Source of the DNA: Sphingobacterium athyrii
Lineage (GTDB): Bacteria; Bacteroidota; Bacteroidia; Sphingobacteriales; Sphingobacteriaceae
Assembly: GCF_003071065.1 (NCBI RefSeq)
Contig: NZ_QCXX01000003.1
Location: 388,687 to 452,686 of the forward strand
DNA length: 64,000 nucleotides
Reading direction: 5' to 3'
In this document: positions 51,182-60,225 of the stretch, piece by piece
Numbering within the stretch: position 1 is the first letter of the stretch
How the letters are laid out: each line of letters begins with the position of its first letter
Position numbers and translations under genes: made by a program
Notes under the pieces: model-generated
What the model was told of the DNA's origin: nothing
The model's input: the letters and a program-made list of their open reading frames with translations, nothing else
Database searches by the model: none

Positions 51182-52147
51182 ATGAGTGGCATACATAGAA
51201 AAGAGGAAATGGGCTATTGGGTGGAGCGCTTGGGTGTTTCGCTTGCACCAGCTGACTCCGCATTAGAAAAACTTGACCTGAATGAGCTTAAAATTATAGA
51301 TTTGCTACCCGAAATGCTGGTCATGATCCGTTCTGTGGTGGCCAAGGAAACGTTTTGTTTTCGAAGGAAACCAATAAAAATTATTGAAAACGGAATATCC
51401 ATTTCTTTCCAAAATATTATCAATTCGCCTTCAACAATCAATAGCGCAACTAAGAAAATGATACCACAGGCAGGACCACATGTTCGCATTATACCATTGC
51501 ATGTAGAAAGTGAGGTGAGCTTTCCAAAAGATATCAATATCCAGCAGGTAACCATTATCGTAAGCCTTGATTATTTAAAAAGTTTTATCGGAAAAGACCA
51601 CGTTACGTTCGATTATCTATTTGATAATGAAAAAACGCTTTGGATCGAGGAATTCATGTCACCGGAAATCGCAGAAGTAACCAATGACATTTCGATCGCA
51701 CAATTCCCGGATACGCTATCAGATGCCTACTATAGGCTAAAATCGCTGGAACTACTATTTTATCTGTTTAAAAATTTATCCTTAAGAACGCATGTTACGC
51801 ATCAGCATATATCAAAATATGAACTGGAATCGGTATATCGCGTCCGGGATAGAATTGCGACTTCGATAAACAAACCATTTCATCAGGAAGAATTAATAAA
51901 AATAAGTGGTATGAATGTCATTAAACTTCGGAAACTTTTTACGCAAGTCTTTGGTAAAGGTATGTATCCTTATTACCAGCATATACTTATGCAGGAGGCC
52001 GCAAGACTGTTAAGGGACGAATATTTATCGGTTTCTGAGACTGGTTACCAATTAGGTTTTAGCAATTTAAGTTATTTTGGACGATTATTTGAAAGGCATT
52101 TTGGATCCACACCGAAGAAATGGGCTCAGCAGAATCGGAACACATAA
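51182..52147 (+). CDS. AraC-family transcription regulator
   Basis: This 321-residue protein has an N-terminal domain without a clear cupin motif (it contains INIQQVTIIVSLDYLKSFIG) and a C-terminal double HTH (about 215-320: FHQEELIKISGMNVIKLRKLFTQVFG and LSVSETGYQLGFSNLSYFGRLFERHFG). It is divergent from the monooxygenase gene. It is less similar to the other AraC proteins in the window than they are to one another. Confidence 0.85.
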   Translation: MSGIHRKEEMGYWVERLGVSLAPADSALEKLDLNELKIIDLLPEMLVMIRSVVAKETFCFRRKPIKIIENGISISFQNIINSPSTINSATKKMIPQAGPHVRIIPLHVESEVSFPKDINIQQVTIIVSLDYLKSFIGKDHVTFDYLFDNEKTLWIEEFMSPEIAEVTNDISIAQFPDTLSDAYYRLKSLELLFYLFKNLSLRTHVTHQHISKYELESVYRVRDRIATSINKPFHQEELIKISGMNVIKLRKLFTQVFGKGMYPYYQHILMQEAARLLRDEYLSVSETGYQLGFSNLSYFGRLFERHFGSTPKKWAQQNRNT

Positions 52148-52238
52148 TTTTCATACTCAAATAGTCCAAGCCGATCAATGGTGCCTTCAGCCCCCAGCTG
52201 CCTATATTTCTTGTTTTCAAGCACTGCGGGCGACTAGC

Positions 52239-52401
52239 TTGCTCTTAACTGCTACGTGGGACAGCATGTGCCGCATCTTATGAATTTGACTATTGGAATG
52301 CTGGAAATGGTGGATGGATTCCCTTGCATGTCAAAGTAAAAGTAGAAAGAGCAGATCCAGATGCAGTGAATATGGATCCATACGTTACGAATTGTAAATG
52401 A
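52239..52401 (+). pseudogene. Possible 3' remnant of an unknown gene
   Basis: From about 52239 to TGA at 52401 the frame encodes FDYWNAGNGGWIPLHVKVKV and ends ADPDAVNMDPYVTNCK. It is protein-like in composition but lacks an upstream start and looks like the C-terminus of a broken gene. I recognise no family. The rest of the 52148-52504 spacer holds nothing I can name. Confidence 0.3.
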
Positions 52402-52504
52402 TTGCTGTTAAATATGAAATGGAAGTAGATAGCCGCGCAGAAAACACGTAATTTACAGGAAAATTAAGGTCTTAGTACCATTAGACGGCTAGATTAATAA
52501 AATC

Positions 52505-53155
52505 ATGATGAGAAAATATTCTTGTATAATGCTTCTTTTTGTTGCTGCAATGGGTAGCCTACGTGCGCAGACGGTGACAACTAAATTGGTCCCAATCAAA
52601 TTAAAGGCAAGTTTTGAACGTGTAAAAGAAGCTATCCCCGATATGACTGGTCAGTATCTTGATACCAAGATGCAAATTACGCCGCTGGCCCATACAGATA
52701 CGACGGCTAGCTTTGAAATCGAGGAGGGAGGTTTAAATATTGAAATTCTTTTGGATAACGAAAAAGAGTATAATAAATTGGTTGCAGCAGCGGCAAAAGA
52801 CGTTTCCAAACCAAGTATTCATATGCTGTATACTTTTGCGCTAAAGGCTAAAAAGCTGAAGGTACCACCACCGAAAAAAAACTTTTTCTTTCCTGAGTTT
52901 GGGTTAATATGGACGGTGACCATAAAAAAAATAGCAGAAATGGAAACCGAGCTTTTATTTTCCTATAAATCGCTAGCTCCCGAATTCGCAAAGAAAATTG
53001 AGCGTGAATTTGAAAGCGATGTCTATTACAACAACAAAATTATAAAAATTTCTGTCAATGATAAGCGAATGCGCCACCTGTTCAACGAGATTCTGATCAA
53101 TAACATGCATGTTGACAGGGATTATCCGGCGCCAAAATATCCAGCGCGCAATTAG
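52505..53155 (+). CDS. Secreted hypothetical protein
   Basis: This 216-residue protein has a signal peptide (about 1-21, ending SLRAQ) and no lipobox. The mature part is mixed alpha/beta with a long helix (LVAAAAKDVSKPSIHMLYTFALKAKKL) and a C-terminal basic region. I recognise no domain. It stands alone, upstream of the DUF4142 relic at 53169. Confidence 0.55.
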   Translation: MMRKYSCIMLLFVAAMGSLRAQTVTTKLVPIKLKASFERVKEAIPDMTGQYLDTKMQITPLAHTDTTASFEIEEGGLNIEILLDNEKEYNKLVAAAAKDVSKPSIHMLYTFALKAKKLKVPPPKKNFFFPEFGLIWTVTIKKIAEMETELLFSYKSLAPEFAKKIEREFESDVYYNNKIIKISVNDKRMRHLFNEILINNMHVDRDYPAPKYPARN

Positions 53156-53168
53156 TTTTTTTGCTTTG

Positions 53169-53314
53169 GGCCAACTGCCCGAGCTCTACTTCGGCCATAC
53201 CGCCATTTGCCGCTTCGGTGACAAATTTAGCATCCTCTTCGCTGACGGATACCGGCGGCGCCGCGACCTGATTAAAGTACTCAAAACAATATGGTTCAAA
53301 AAAAGTGATTATTG
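53169..53314 (-). pseudogene. Internally deleted relic of the DUF4142 gene region
   Basis: Bases 53169-53274 match 49504-49609 (coding part of the DUF4142 gene) with only about a dozen mismatches, and 53277-53314 match 49778-49815 (the 5' flank of that gene). The 168 bases between these two parts in the original are missing. It is on the same strand as the original but cannot encode a protein. The remaining spacer to 53513 has only the presumed promoter of the L,D-transpeptidase gene. Confidence 0.85.
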
Positions 53315-53513
53315 GCAGGGAACGGTTTTCTCAGCAGTCCGCCCATTATTACAAATAATATAAAAATTAACTGATATTATACCTTTTATATTCGTTTATA
53401 TTTCAGAACTTTGTAATAAGTTGATGTTGTCGTTTGAGGGTTTGGCCATCCGAAAATAAATACAGCAATAGCATCAGGTCGGTATTAAAATTTAAACAAA
53501 AAAATTTGATATC

Positions 53514-54890
53514 ATGAAGGCGCTTTCATATTTCGTCGTTATTTTATTCGCTGTTTCCTACACGGCGACCTACGCGCAGGATGTAAAAATAGGTACGGAA
53601 ATTACCACAGCGTTAAAGGACAATACCTATCTTTCAAAACTGAATTATCCAAAATCGGTCATCAGGTTCTACACGGACAATTATTCGGGGGATAGCTGGA
53701 CTGATAGTCAGCATGGGTGGGATCAATCGGAAATAGCCCTCGCGCTGCTGGCACAGGCCGACCATTATGGACTCTCGCTGTCCGATTATCATTTAGAAAG
53801 CCTTTCATTTAAAAAATTAAAACAATGGCGGGATTTTCCTTCCGAAAAGAATCAGCGGGAAAGAGTACTGTTTGATATACTGCTGACCGATGGCCTGATT
53901 ACGTTTATTAATAACCTTCACTTTGGAAAATATAATCCGCTATACAACTCGTCTCGCATTGACAGCAGTAGGACAAATGGTTTTTGTGCGGATGAGATAT
54001 TGTCTGTTGCACGATTGCAGGCAGATTTTCAGGACGCTATACTTCAGGCCCAACCAACGATCAAAGCTTATGGTGATTTTCAGGCCTATCTGGATAGATT
54101 TTATGCAGTGAACAAGGGGCTGCCTTCTACAGCGGAAATGGCTAAGATCATCCTAAATATGGAACGCCTGAGATGGATCAGCACGCAAGGTGAAAACTAT
54201 ATCATGGTCAATATCCCTTCCTATATGTTGGAATTTCATCAGGGGGATGAGGTGTCCAACTTTAAGGTAGTGGTCGGAAAGCCAACGACAAAAACACCCG
54301 TTCTGGAAAGTGAGATCGAATATTTTTCAACAGCACCAGACTGGCGGGTACCCAGCAGTATTTTCCGCAATGAAATACTGCCCGAAATTTTGAAAGATCG
54401 GGGCTATCTCACTGATCACCATTATACTGTCTATGACGGATCGGGCAATGAAGTCGTCGTGAATGCATCAACACGAAGAAAGATCAGGAACAATCCTACT
54501 AAGTATAGTGTAAGGCAATCATCGGGAGAGGACAATGCCTTGGGTGCCGTTGTATTTAGATTTCAGAATCCGCATGCGGTATATGTTCATGATACTCCGC
54601 AGAAACAATTTTTTAAACGCGGGAAAAGGGCGCTCAGTCATGGCTGTATACGTGTAGAAAATGCGGATCGCCTCGCAGCTATGCTATTATCATATGATGA
54701 TTCCGAATACAGAATTTCGGAGCTGGAAGATGCAATACACTCCTACGAAAAGAAAGATTTCGTCCTGAACAAGCCTCTGCCCATTATAATTACTTACCTG
54801 ACCTGCCTTATAAAAGAGGGAAAGCCTATTGTATACACTGATATTTACCAATTCGACAAATCGTTGGAAGACAAGGTTAATCAAAATTAA
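53514..54890 (+). CDS. L,D-transpeptidase (YcbB-like, YkuD domain)
   Basis: This is a 458-residue protein. A signal peptide (about 1-21, ending ATYAQ) is followed by a peptidoglycan-binding-like helical region and the YkuD catalytic domain (about 235-420). The domain contains IMVNIPSYMLEF, KVVVGKPTTKTPVLESEI and the active-site SHGCIRVEN with its catalytic cysteine. It forms 3-3 cross-links or attaches proteins to the wall in the periplasm. It is somewhat shorter than typical YcbB proteins. It is transcribed alone, with a 360-bp spacer before the next gene. Confidence 0.9.
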   Translation: MKALSYFVVILFAVSYTATYAQDVKIGTEITTALKDNTYLSKLNYPKSVIRFYTDNYSGDSWTDSQHGWDQSEIALALLAQADHYGLSLSDYHLESLSFKKLKQWRDFPSEKNQRERVLFDILLTDGLITFINNLHFGKYNPLYNSSRIDSSRTNGFCADEILSVARLQADFQDAILQAQPTIKAYGDFQAYLDRFYAVNKGLPSTAEMAKIILNMERLRWISTQGENYIMVNIPSYMLEFHQGDEVSNFKVVVGKPTTKTPVLESEIEYFSTAPDWRVPSSIFRNEILPEILKDRGYLTDHHYTVYDGSGNEVVVNASTRRKIRNNPTKYSVRQSSGEDNALGAVVFRFQNPHAVYVHDTPQKQFFKRGKRALSHGCIRVENADRLAAMLLSYDDSEYRISELEDAIHSYEKKDFVLNKPLPIIITYLTCLIKEGKPIVYTDIYQFDKSLEDKVNQN

Positions 54891-55164
54891 GAATGGCATC
54901 GGGACAGCATAGTATCGTTGCTCAGATTAAATGTATTTAAATCATTGTTAATTTAGCATATCCTCCTGGAGAACATATTTTGAAAAATATTGTTTCTTAT
55001 ACAGTCAGTAGATAAAAGGAGAAGATCCGCTGTTTTCAAATTAGATTGTATTTCTGCTGCTGGAAATAAAGTGATGAGGATCATAATATCCAATAGCAGT
55101 GATCATGACCTGAATATTAGTATAGATCTAACTTTGACGTATCAAACCATAACATAAATTTATT

Positions 55165-55251
55165 ATGAAAGCCAGAGAAAACTCCAATCAGATCGTTCAA
55201 TATTCGCTTTTATCGCAAGTCAAAGGCCTTGTCGTACAAGGGCTCCATTAA
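55165..55251 (+). CDS. Possible 28-residue leader peptide
   Basis: ATG at 55165 to TAA at 55251 encodes MKARENSNQIVQYSLLSQVK and a short hydrophobic end. It ends 4 bases before the MBL gene start, and may be a leader or a remnant of an N-terminus. The rest of the 54891-55255 spacer contains only AT-rich sequence with no feature that I recognise. Confidence 0.3.
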   Translation: MKARENSNQIVQYSLLSQVKGLVVQGLH

Positions 55252-55255
55252 AAAC

Positions 55256-56647
55256 ATGAAGATGGAAACTATTTTTATAAAATCTCTCGGAGGGGCCGGA
55301 ACAGTGACCGGATCAAAACATTTATTAAAAACTCCCGAACTTACCATATTAGTCGATTGTGGCTTGTTTCAAGGTATTAAATCCTTGCGTGAACAAAATT
55401 GGGAATCCTTAAATATTCCGATAGGAGAAATTGATCTGGTCATTCTTACCCATGCCCATCTGGATCATTGCGGCTATCTACCTTTGCTCATAAAAAACGG
55501 ATTTAGAGGTAAGATCTACATGACCGAGCCTACCGCGGAACTGGCCAAACTGATCTTGCTTGATAGCGCGAAGTTACAGGAAGAGGATGCGAAAAAGGCT
55601 AATCAGCATCATTATACCAAACATCATCCTGCAAAACCGCTATATACTAAAGTGGATGCTGAACAGGCTTTCGAGCATTTTTATACTGTTCAGGAAAATA
55701 CCAGTATTAAGCTAGGCAATCAGATTCAATGCCAGTTCAAACCTTGCGGCCATATCATTGGCGCCTGTTCGGTAGCAATTACCTGCTTTGACAAAACGAT
55801 CGTATTCTCGGGTGATATCGGACGAAGCCATAGCGAGATTCTGCCTATCCGTGACTTTTTTACCGAAGCGGATTTTTTGGTCATGGAGTCTACTTATGGT
55901 GACAGATTGCACGACAAGACCGATTTGTATGATAGTCTGGCACATTGGATCAACCTTACGGTTAAAAACCACGGTAATATCATTATTCCTAGTTTTGCTG
56001 TGGGTAGGGCACAGGAGCTGATCTATATGCTCTTTCGTTTAAAGGAACAAAACAAAATTCCGCACGATCTGCCCATCATCCTGGACAGTCCTATGGCTGC
56101 TACCGCCACAAAGATTATGGTTGATTATGCCGAATACACCAGTATTGATAAAAGAAAATGGTTGAAAATTGTTGAAAGTATTGAAATTAACAGAGATTAT
56201 ATGAATACTGCGGAGATTATTCAGGATAAAGCAAGTAAAATCATTATTGCCGGCAGTGGTATGATCACCGGAGGAAGGGTGCTTGAATATTTGAAACATG
56301 ATATAGGAAATAGCCGGAACACGGTATTGATCGTAGGATTTCAAGCCGAAGGTACACGTGGCAGAGCTTTGCTAAATGGGGCTTACGAGTTGAAGATTCA
56401 TGGCAGTTATTATCCGGTAAAAGCAAATATCGTAGAATTGACAGGTTTATCGGCACACGCTGACCAATACGAACTGCTGGAATGGATCAAAAAATATAAA
56501 ATTCCTCCTCAAAAGATCATGCTGGTACATGGAGAACCATGTGCATTGGAGGCATTGCGCGTAAAGATTCAAACAGAACTAGAAATACCTGTAAAGATTT
56601 TAGTCAAAGATGAGCGATTTGCGCTCACGCATCCCCCTAGGTTCTAG
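55256..56647 (+). CDS. MBL-fold/beta-CASP metallo-hydrolase
   Basis: This 463-residue protein starts at the Met at 55256 (an upstream TTG frame is not preferred). It has the metallo-beta-lactamase core LVDCGLFQG and ILTHAHLDHCG (HxHxDH), with MESTYGDR and a beta-CASP region (IIPSFAVGRAQELIYML and MITGGRVLEYL). The C-terminal GLSAHADQYELLEWI motif is typical of RNA-processing beta-CASP enzymes. It probably cleaves or trims RNA. It is followed 24 bases later by the ATPase gene, so the two are likely co-transcribed. Confidence 0.9.
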   Translation: MKMETIFIKSLGGAGTVTGSKHLLKTPELTILVDCGLFQGIKSLREQNWESLNIPIGEIDLVILTHAHLDHCGYLPLLIKNGFRGKIYMTEPTAELAKLILLDSAKLQEEDAKKANQHHYTKHHPAKPLYTKVDAEQAFEHFYTVQENTSIKLGNQIQCQFKPCGHIIGACSVAITCFDKTIVFSGDIGRSHSEILPIRDFFTEADFLVMESTYGDRLHDKTDLYDSLAHWINLTVKNHGNIIIPSFAVGRAQELIYMLFRLKEQNKIPHDLPIILDSPMAATATKIMVDYAEYTSIDKRKWLKIVESIEINRDYMNTAEIIQDKASKIIIAGSGMITGGRVLEYLKHDIGNSRNTVLIVGFQAEGTRGRALLNGAYELKIHGSYYPVKANIVELTGLSAHADQYELLEWIKKYKIPPQKIMLVHGEPCALEALRVKIQTELEIPVKILVKDERFALTHPPRF

Positions 56648-56671
56648 TTTTAACGATCTAATATCCACTTT

Positions 56672-59167
56672 ATGACATATAATATCCCCAATCATCTCAA
56701 AGGTCTCAGCCAGGACGAAGTAAATCAGGCGAGGGCAAAATATGGGTATAATCAGTTGGCGGAAACGCATAAAAGTACTTGGCTGGAATTGCTGCTGGGT
56801 ATTTTAAAAGAGCCTATGCTGATCTTGCTGATTGTTATTTCACTGATCTATGTGATTGTGGGCGACTATGCTGAAGCAGCTTTTATGATGGTGGCGATCG
56901 TGGCGGTCACCGCGATCTCCTTTTATCAGGACAACCGTAGCAAGAAAGCATTGGAAGAGCTTGAAAAACTCAATGAGCCCCTGAGTGTGGTCATCCGGGA
57001 TGCGCAGGTGGTCAAGATTCCTACGCGGGAAATTGTTGTAGGCGATCTTTGTATCACAGAAGAGGGGCGCATGATTAATGCGGACGGAGTAATCGTACAC
57101 AGCAATGACTTTTCTGTCAACGAGTCATCACTCACAGGAGAGAGCTTCTCCGTGTTCAAGGATAGTACGACAACCGATAATTTCGTTTATAGCGGCACAG
57201 TAACGGTGTCGGGACTTGCTGTCTTTCAGGTGCAAAAGATAGGCAAAGAGACGCGTGTAGGCAAAATTGGCGAATCCATACGAACGATTAAAGAGGAGAT
57301 CTCGCCCTTGCAGGTCCAGATCCAGAAATTTGTCAAAGCAATGGCAATCGTCGGAATTGTTATTTTCCTGCTGGTCTGCATGTTCAGTTACCTCGATACG
57401 CACAATATCGTAGTGAGCCTGCTCAATGGGCTCACCTTGGCAATGTCTGTACTACCCGAAGAGATTCCTGTCGCATTTACAACTTTTATGGCCCTGGGGG
57501 CATGGAAACTCATGCGCGAGGGTATTATCATCAAAAGGAGCAGTATCGTAGAAACCTTGGGGAGTACCACGGTAATCTGCACCGACAAAACAGGTACCAT
57601 TACTGCCAATATCATGCAATTAAAAAACCTGTATGATTATCGTTCCGACAGGGTGTATGCCGAAGGTGAATTTGAGCATGAAGCACTTCATGAGCTTATT
57701 GACTATGCTATGTGGAGCAGCGAGCCCGTGCCTTTTGACCCTATGGAGATCACGTTGCATAAAGTATACGAAAAAACACAAAAAAATGATTTAAGACGGA
57801 GTTATCAGCTATTTCATGAATATCCGCTCGAAGGCAGGCCGCCAATGATGACACACCTTTTTGAAAATAATGAAAAGCAGCGGATCATCGCGGCCAAGGG
57901 TGCACCCGAGGCGATACTTAGCGTTTCACAGCTCTCCGATGCCGATCGAGATAAGATAAGGGCGGTGATTAAAACTTTTGCTCAGCAAGGATATCGGATT
58001 CTGGGTGTTGCCAAATCACATTTTGAAGGAAATGACTTCCCTGCAAAACAACAGGATTTTACGTTTGAGTTTTTAGGGCTCACGGTGTTCTATGATCCGC
58101 CCAAAGAGGGGATAAGGGAGGTCTTTCAGCAAATTTATGCTGCCGGAATCAAGGTAAAGGTGATTACGGGCGATAACGCCGAAACAACAAACGCGATTGC
58201 ATTGCAGGCAGGAATTGTCAATGATACGCCGGCTGTAAATGGTAGCGAAATCATTGGGAATACCGAAGATGACATCATAAAGCTGGCTGAGCGGACCACG
58301 CTATTTACCCGCATGTTTCCAGATGCCAAACTTGCGGTCGTCAATGCACTGAAAAAGAGTGGTGAAGTTGTGGCCATGCTCGGAGACGGGGTAAATGACG
58401 GTCCGGCGTTGAAAGCAGCGCATATTGGTGTGGCCATGGGAAATAAGGGAACAGAAATCGCTAAATCAGCGGCGGCACTGGTCATCACCAACGATGATTT
58501 GCAGAAACTCATCGTCGGCATCGCTGCTGGTCGCCGGATTTATACCAACATCAAAAAGGCTGTGCAGTATATTATTTCCATTCATATTCCCATTATTCTG
58601 ACAGTATCCTTGCCCTTGTTTTTAGGCTGGATCTACCCGCAGATATTTACCCCTGTGCATGTGATCTTTCTGGAACTGGTCATGGGGCCTACCTGTTCTA
58701 TCGTTTATGAAAATGAACCTATCGAAAGAAATACGATGAATCAGCCTCCAAGAGCGATGGGGAAGACTTTTTTGAGTATCAGTGAACTGGGCATAAGCAT
58801 CATACAAGGGGTAGTGATCACGCTTGGGGTCTTATTTAGCTATCAATTTACGGTCCAGCATGGCGGGAGCGAGGAAAAAACAAGGGCGATGGTGTTCTGT
58901 ACCTTGATCTTTGCGAATATATTGTTGAGCTATGCCAACCGCTCGTTCTATTATAGTATCATCGAAAGCTTTAAGAATCGTAATTTCTTATTGTTCGGGA
59001 TCTCTTTAATTGTGTTGATCTTGCTATTTGTCATCTTGTATTGTGGGCCAGTTGCTGCTTTCTTTGAGGTAACAGCACTGAGTGGATCTGAATTGGCGAT
59101 AGCGCTGGTCGTTGCAGGTTTATCTGTACTTTGGTTTGAAATTTACAAGCTCATGAGGAGAGCATAG
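56672..59167 (+). CDS. P-type cation-transporting ATPase
   Basis: This 831-residue protein has the whole P-type ATPase core: TGES (155-158, actuator domain), DKTGT (305-309, phosphorylated Asp305), KGAPE, TGDN and GDGVNDGPALK. The membrane part has about 10 helices; the fourth carries VLPEEIPVAF, resembling the PEGLP region of Ca2+-ATPases. The sixth has IFLELVMGPTCSIVYENEP in place of the usual Asp-containing ion-binding motif, so the ion is uncertain. N-terminal heavy-metal-binding CxxC domains are absent. It probably exports or moves calcium, magnesium or a related cation at the inner membrane. Confidence 0.88.
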   Translation: MTYNIPNHLKGLSQDEVNQARAKYGYNQLAETHKSTWLELLLGILKEPMLILLIVISLIYVIVGDYAEAAFMMVAIVAVTAISFYQDNRSKKALEELEKLNEPLSVVIRDAQVVKIPTREIVVGDLCITEEGRMINADGVIVHSNDFSVNESSLTGESFSVFKDSTTTDNFVYSGTVTVSGLAVFQVQKIGKETRVGKIGESIRTIKEEISPLQVQIQKFVKAMAIVGIVIFLLVCMFSYLDTHNIVVSLLNGLTLAMSVLPEEIPVAFTTFMALGAWKLMREGIIIKRSSIVETLGSTTVICTDKTGTITANIMQLKNLYDYRSDRVYAEGEFEHEALHELIDYAMWSSEPVPFDPMEITLHKVYEKTQKNDLRRSYQLFHEYPLEGRPPMMTHLFENNEKQRIIAAKGAPEAILSVSQLSDADRDKIRAVIKTFAQQGYRILGVAKSHFEGNDFPAKQQDFTFEFLGLTVFYDPPKEGIREVFQQIYAAGIKVKVITGDNAETTNAIALQAGIVNDTPAVNGSEIIGNTEDDIIKLAERTTLFTRMFPDAKLAVVNALKKSGEVVAMLGDGVNDGPALKAAHIGVAMGNKGTEIAKSAAALVITNDDLQKLIVGIAAGRRIYTNIKKAVQYIISIHIPIILTVSLPLFLGWIYPQIFTPVHVIFLELVMGPTCSIVYENEPIERNTMNQPPRAMGKTFLSISELGISIIQGVVITLGVLFSYQFTVQHGGSEEKTRAMVFCTLIFANILLSYANRSFYYSIIESFKNRNFLLFGISLIVLILLFVILYCGPVAAFFEVTALSGSELAIALVVAGLSVLWFEIYKLMRRA

Positions 59168-59200
59168 ATTGAGTTTTTATATAATTTAATACGAATCATT

Positions 59201-59641
59201 ATGTTGGGAGAATTGAGTAAAAGAGAAATTATCACTTTATTGGAGAGCCAGTTTATAGGCCGGATAGGCTGCCACGTCAATGGCGAGACGTACATTGTCC
59301 CGGTTAACTATGTTTACCAGAATAATGCGATATATGCTCAGGCAGGAGAGGGTAAAAAAATTGAAATGCTACGCGCAAATCCTCGGGTTTGTTTTCAGGT
59401 TGACGAAATTGACAGCATGTTCAAATGGAAAAGTGTCATTCTGTGGGGAAATTTCGAAGAACTGAAGGATATGGAGCGACAACAGGTTATGCAGGGCTTG
59501 ATCCTGCGCATTATGCCCAATACAAATGAGGCTGGACGCCATCCTGCGCATGCAATAAATCCACAGCTTCATGATTCGCTAATCGTATTTCGCATCAACA
59601 TCGAGCAAGGAAGCGGACGTTTCGAATCGCATGACGATTGA
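59201..59641 (+). CDS. PNPOx-like flavin-binding split-barrel protein
   Basis: This 146-residue protein begins MLGELSKREIITLLESQFIGRIG and has YIVPVNYVYQNNAIYAQAGEGKKIEMLRANPRVCFQVDEI, the pattern of pyridoxamine 5'-phosphate oxidase-like proteins that bind FMN or F420-like cofactors or haem. It lies 33 bases after the ATPase gene on the same strand, so it may be part of that operon. The substrate is unknown, and a role in stress response is inference. Confidence 0.85.
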   Translation: MLGELSKREIITLLESQFIGRIGCHVNGETYIVPVNYVYQNNAIYAQAGEGKKIEMLRANPRVCFQVDEIDSMFKWKSVILWGNFEELKDMERQQVMQGLILRIMPNTNEAGRHPAHAINPQLHDSLIVFRINIEQGSGRFESHDD

Positions 59642-59653
59642 AGGGAGGGCGGA

Positions 59654-60004
59654 CTAGAGCCGTTCGCCCTTTTCAGCATCCTCCAATAAAAGCTTTCCCC
59701 AATCGTTCAATTTCCAAAGCACCGCTACTAATTTTTCGCCCAGTGGTGTAAGTGAATATTCGACACGTGGTGGTAATTCATTAAAGTTCTTTTTACACAA
59801 AATTCCGTCCCGCTCCAATTCTTTCAAATGCTGGTTTAAGACACGTCTGTCTACCTTGGCGATACCCCGTAGCATCTCGCTTGGCCTTTTCTCGCCTTCA
59901 TTGATTCGCCATACAATCGGGATTTTCCATTTTCCGCTGATCGCATTAACGGCAAATTCCAATGGACAGATTTTTTCTTCTATTGCTCTTTCCTCTAATT
60001 TCAT
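59654..60004 (-). CDS. HxlR-family transcription regulator
   Basis: This 116-residue protein has the HxlR pattern: a cysteine near the N-terminus (KICPLEFAV), NAISGKWKIPIVWRI, MLRGIAKVDRRVLNQHLKELERDGI, and YSLTPLGEKLVAVLWKLNDWG. It is convergent with the PNPOx-like gene and divergent from the peroxiredoxin-like relic at 60097. If that relic was once an oxidant-detoxifying gene, this protein would have been its regulator. Confidence 0.85.
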   Translation of the reverse strand: MKLEERAIEEKICPLEFAVNAISGKWKIPIVWRINEGEKRPSEMLRGIAKVDRRVLNQHLKELERDGILCKKNFNELPPRVEYSLTPLGEKLVAVLWKLNDWGKLLLEDAEKGERL

Positions 60005-60096
60005 AAAATTGACTTTTTTATCCCATAGGGATAATTATATGCGGTATTGTGGTTCTGATTTTTCTTTCAAAACTTTGCAAAAATATAAAACAATAT

Positions 60097-60186
60097 ATGA
60101 AAAATTTAAAACAGCAAATTGAAGAACTGAACGAAAACTTGATAAATCAACTACCCACAGAAGTTTTAGCGGTATTCTCTAGATAG
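60097..60186 (+). pseudogene. Peroxiredoxin-like N-terminal remnant
   Basis: A 29-codon frame from ATG at 60097 reads MKNLKQQIEELNENLINQLP and ends at TAG (60184), matching the opening of Bacteroidota AhpC/TSA-like peroxiredoxins ('MKxLxxQIxxxxxxxxxxLPxEVLxxF'). The rest of the roughly 200-residue protein is missing. A second short frame behind it ends LDIQELIEQV. It is divergent from the HxlR gene. Confidence 0.5.
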
Positions 60187-60225
60187 ATTGGATATTCAGG
60201 AATTGATTGAACAAGTGTAAACAAC

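Noticed and set aside
58135..58521. 128-codon minus-strand gene
   Set aside because: Antisense to the ATPase hinge region; low-complexity Ser/Ala product typical of a shadow.
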